A stretch of DNA of 14,506 nucleotides, taken from contig JAFOIR010000438.1 in the NCBI GenBank assembly GCA_017420625.1, positions 1 through 14,506 of the forward strand, written 5' to 3'. Source of the stretch: Bacillota bacterium (GTDB lineage Bacteria > Bacillota_A > Clostridia > Lachnospirales > Bianqueaceae). Positions 14,212 to 14,506 of the stretch are shown in pieces (position 1 is the stretch's first letter; each line of letters starts with the position of its first letter). The notes below the pieces were generated by a model that worked only from the letters and a program-made list of their open reading frames with translations, was not told the origin of the DNA and made no database searches. The translations under genes were made by a program, and so were the position numbers.

Positions 14212-14268
14212 AACAAATTTGTTGATTCAAACGATGGAAAAGCCAAAGGAAAAAGGATATATTAATAT
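14212..14268 (+). promoter_or_regulatory. Promoter and candidate operators of the ABC ATPase gene
   Basis: TGGAAA (14235-14240), 17 bases, TATATT (14258-14263) is a reasonable sigmaA-like promoter 47 bases before the start codon. Three possible protein-binding sites surround it: a perfect 12-bp palindrome AACAAATTTGTT (14212-14223), a weak catabolite-response-like TTCAAACGATGGAA (14226-14239, 7 of 9 conserved positions) overlapping the -35, and a 10-bp palindrome ATATTAATAT (14259-14268) on the -10. All regulatory roles are inferred. Confidence 0.4.
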
Positions 14269-14309
14269 CAACATAAAAAGCAATTTTTACCTATTCTAAG
14301 GAGGCAAGT

Positions 14310-14506
14310 ATGGCAAGTTTATCACTGAGAAACATCAAGAAAACTTATGGTAACGGCATCACCGCTGTCAACAATTTCAACCTGGATATCGAAGATCAGG
14401 AATTCATCATCTTCGTAGGTCCTTCCGGCTGCGGTAAGTCCACGACCCTTCGTATGATTGCAGGTCTGGAGGAGATCAGTGACGGCGAACTTTATATCGG
14501 TGACAA
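14310..14506 (+). CDS. Carbohydrate ABC transporter ATP-binding protein (MsmK/UgpC type), N-terminal part
   Basis: The first 65 codons of a gene that continues past the window end. The protein begins MASLSLRNIKKTYG, continues with FNLDIEDQEFIIFVGPSG, and has the Walker A motif GPSGCGKST followed by TLRMIAGLEEISDGELYIGD. This opening is characteristic of the shared sugar-importer ATPases MsmK, UgpC and MalK, which energise several carbohydrate ABC permeases from the cytoplasmic face. A strong AAGGAGG (14298-14304) lies 5 bases before the ATG. Such ATPases are often encoded alone and serve many transporters, so its substrate cannot be told. Walker B, the signature motif and the regulatory domain lie outside the window. 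It is divergent from the SDR gene. Confidence 0.9.
   Translation, partial: MASLSLRNIKKTYGNGITAVNNFNLDIEDQEFIIFVGPSGCGKSTTLRMIAGLEEISDGELYIGD

Noticed and set aside
1..14506. CRISPR array, insertion sequence, tRNA or rRNA
   Set aside because: No regularly spaced repeats, terminal inverted repeats with transposase, cloverleaf or rRNA-like stretches were seen; all long stretches are ordinary coding sequence.

Overview
The window looks like chromosome of an anaerobic, probably gut-associated member of the Bacillota (Clostridia or Erysipelotrichia-like); this is inferred, not proven. The support is the gene set (an Nfn-type transhydrogenase pair, DegV, DUF1836, a DUF4080-like radical SAM protein, an MsmK/UgpC-type ABC ATPase), strong AGGAGG-type ribosome binding sites and sigmaA-like promoters. 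I see no mobile element, CRISPR array, tRNA or rRNA. Coding density is very high and no gap exceeds about 200 bases.

Layout. (1) 1-2187, + strand: the tail of a dihydrolipoamide dehydrogenase, a zinc-dependent medium-chain alcohol/polyol dehydrogenase and an acyltransferase-like protein form one operon. It converges on degV (- strand, 2258-3151), with two back-to-back hairpin terminators between them. (2) 3266-7679, + strand: a DUF1836 protein, cysS, and the two subunits of NADH-dependent reduced ferredoxin:NADP+ oxidoreductase (NfnA, NfnB). degV and this operon are driven by divergent promoters. (3) 7680-7859: a nested three-tier hairpin between the convergent 3' ends of nfnB and argG. (4) argG (- strand), with a pair of ARG-box-like sequences 21 bp apart at its promoter. 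(5) 9168-13382, + strand: a sugar-linked operon of an intracellular GH29 alpha-L-fucosidase, an unrecognised probable TIM-barrel protein and a B12-binding/radical SAM protein. Each junction is a 4-base stop/start overlap. (6) An SDR reductase (- strand), then the start of a carbohydrate-type ABC transporter ATPase gene (+ strand) that runs off the end.

How the parts may work together. Nfn balances NADH, NADPH and ferredoxin pools for an anaerobe, and cysS and argG are housekeeping. The fucosidase operon has its own promoter and lies near a sugar ABC transporter ATPase, which suggests use of imported fucosylated glycans. The least understood and most interesting part is the translationally coupled trio at 9233-13382, whose second and third proteins have no assigned substrates.
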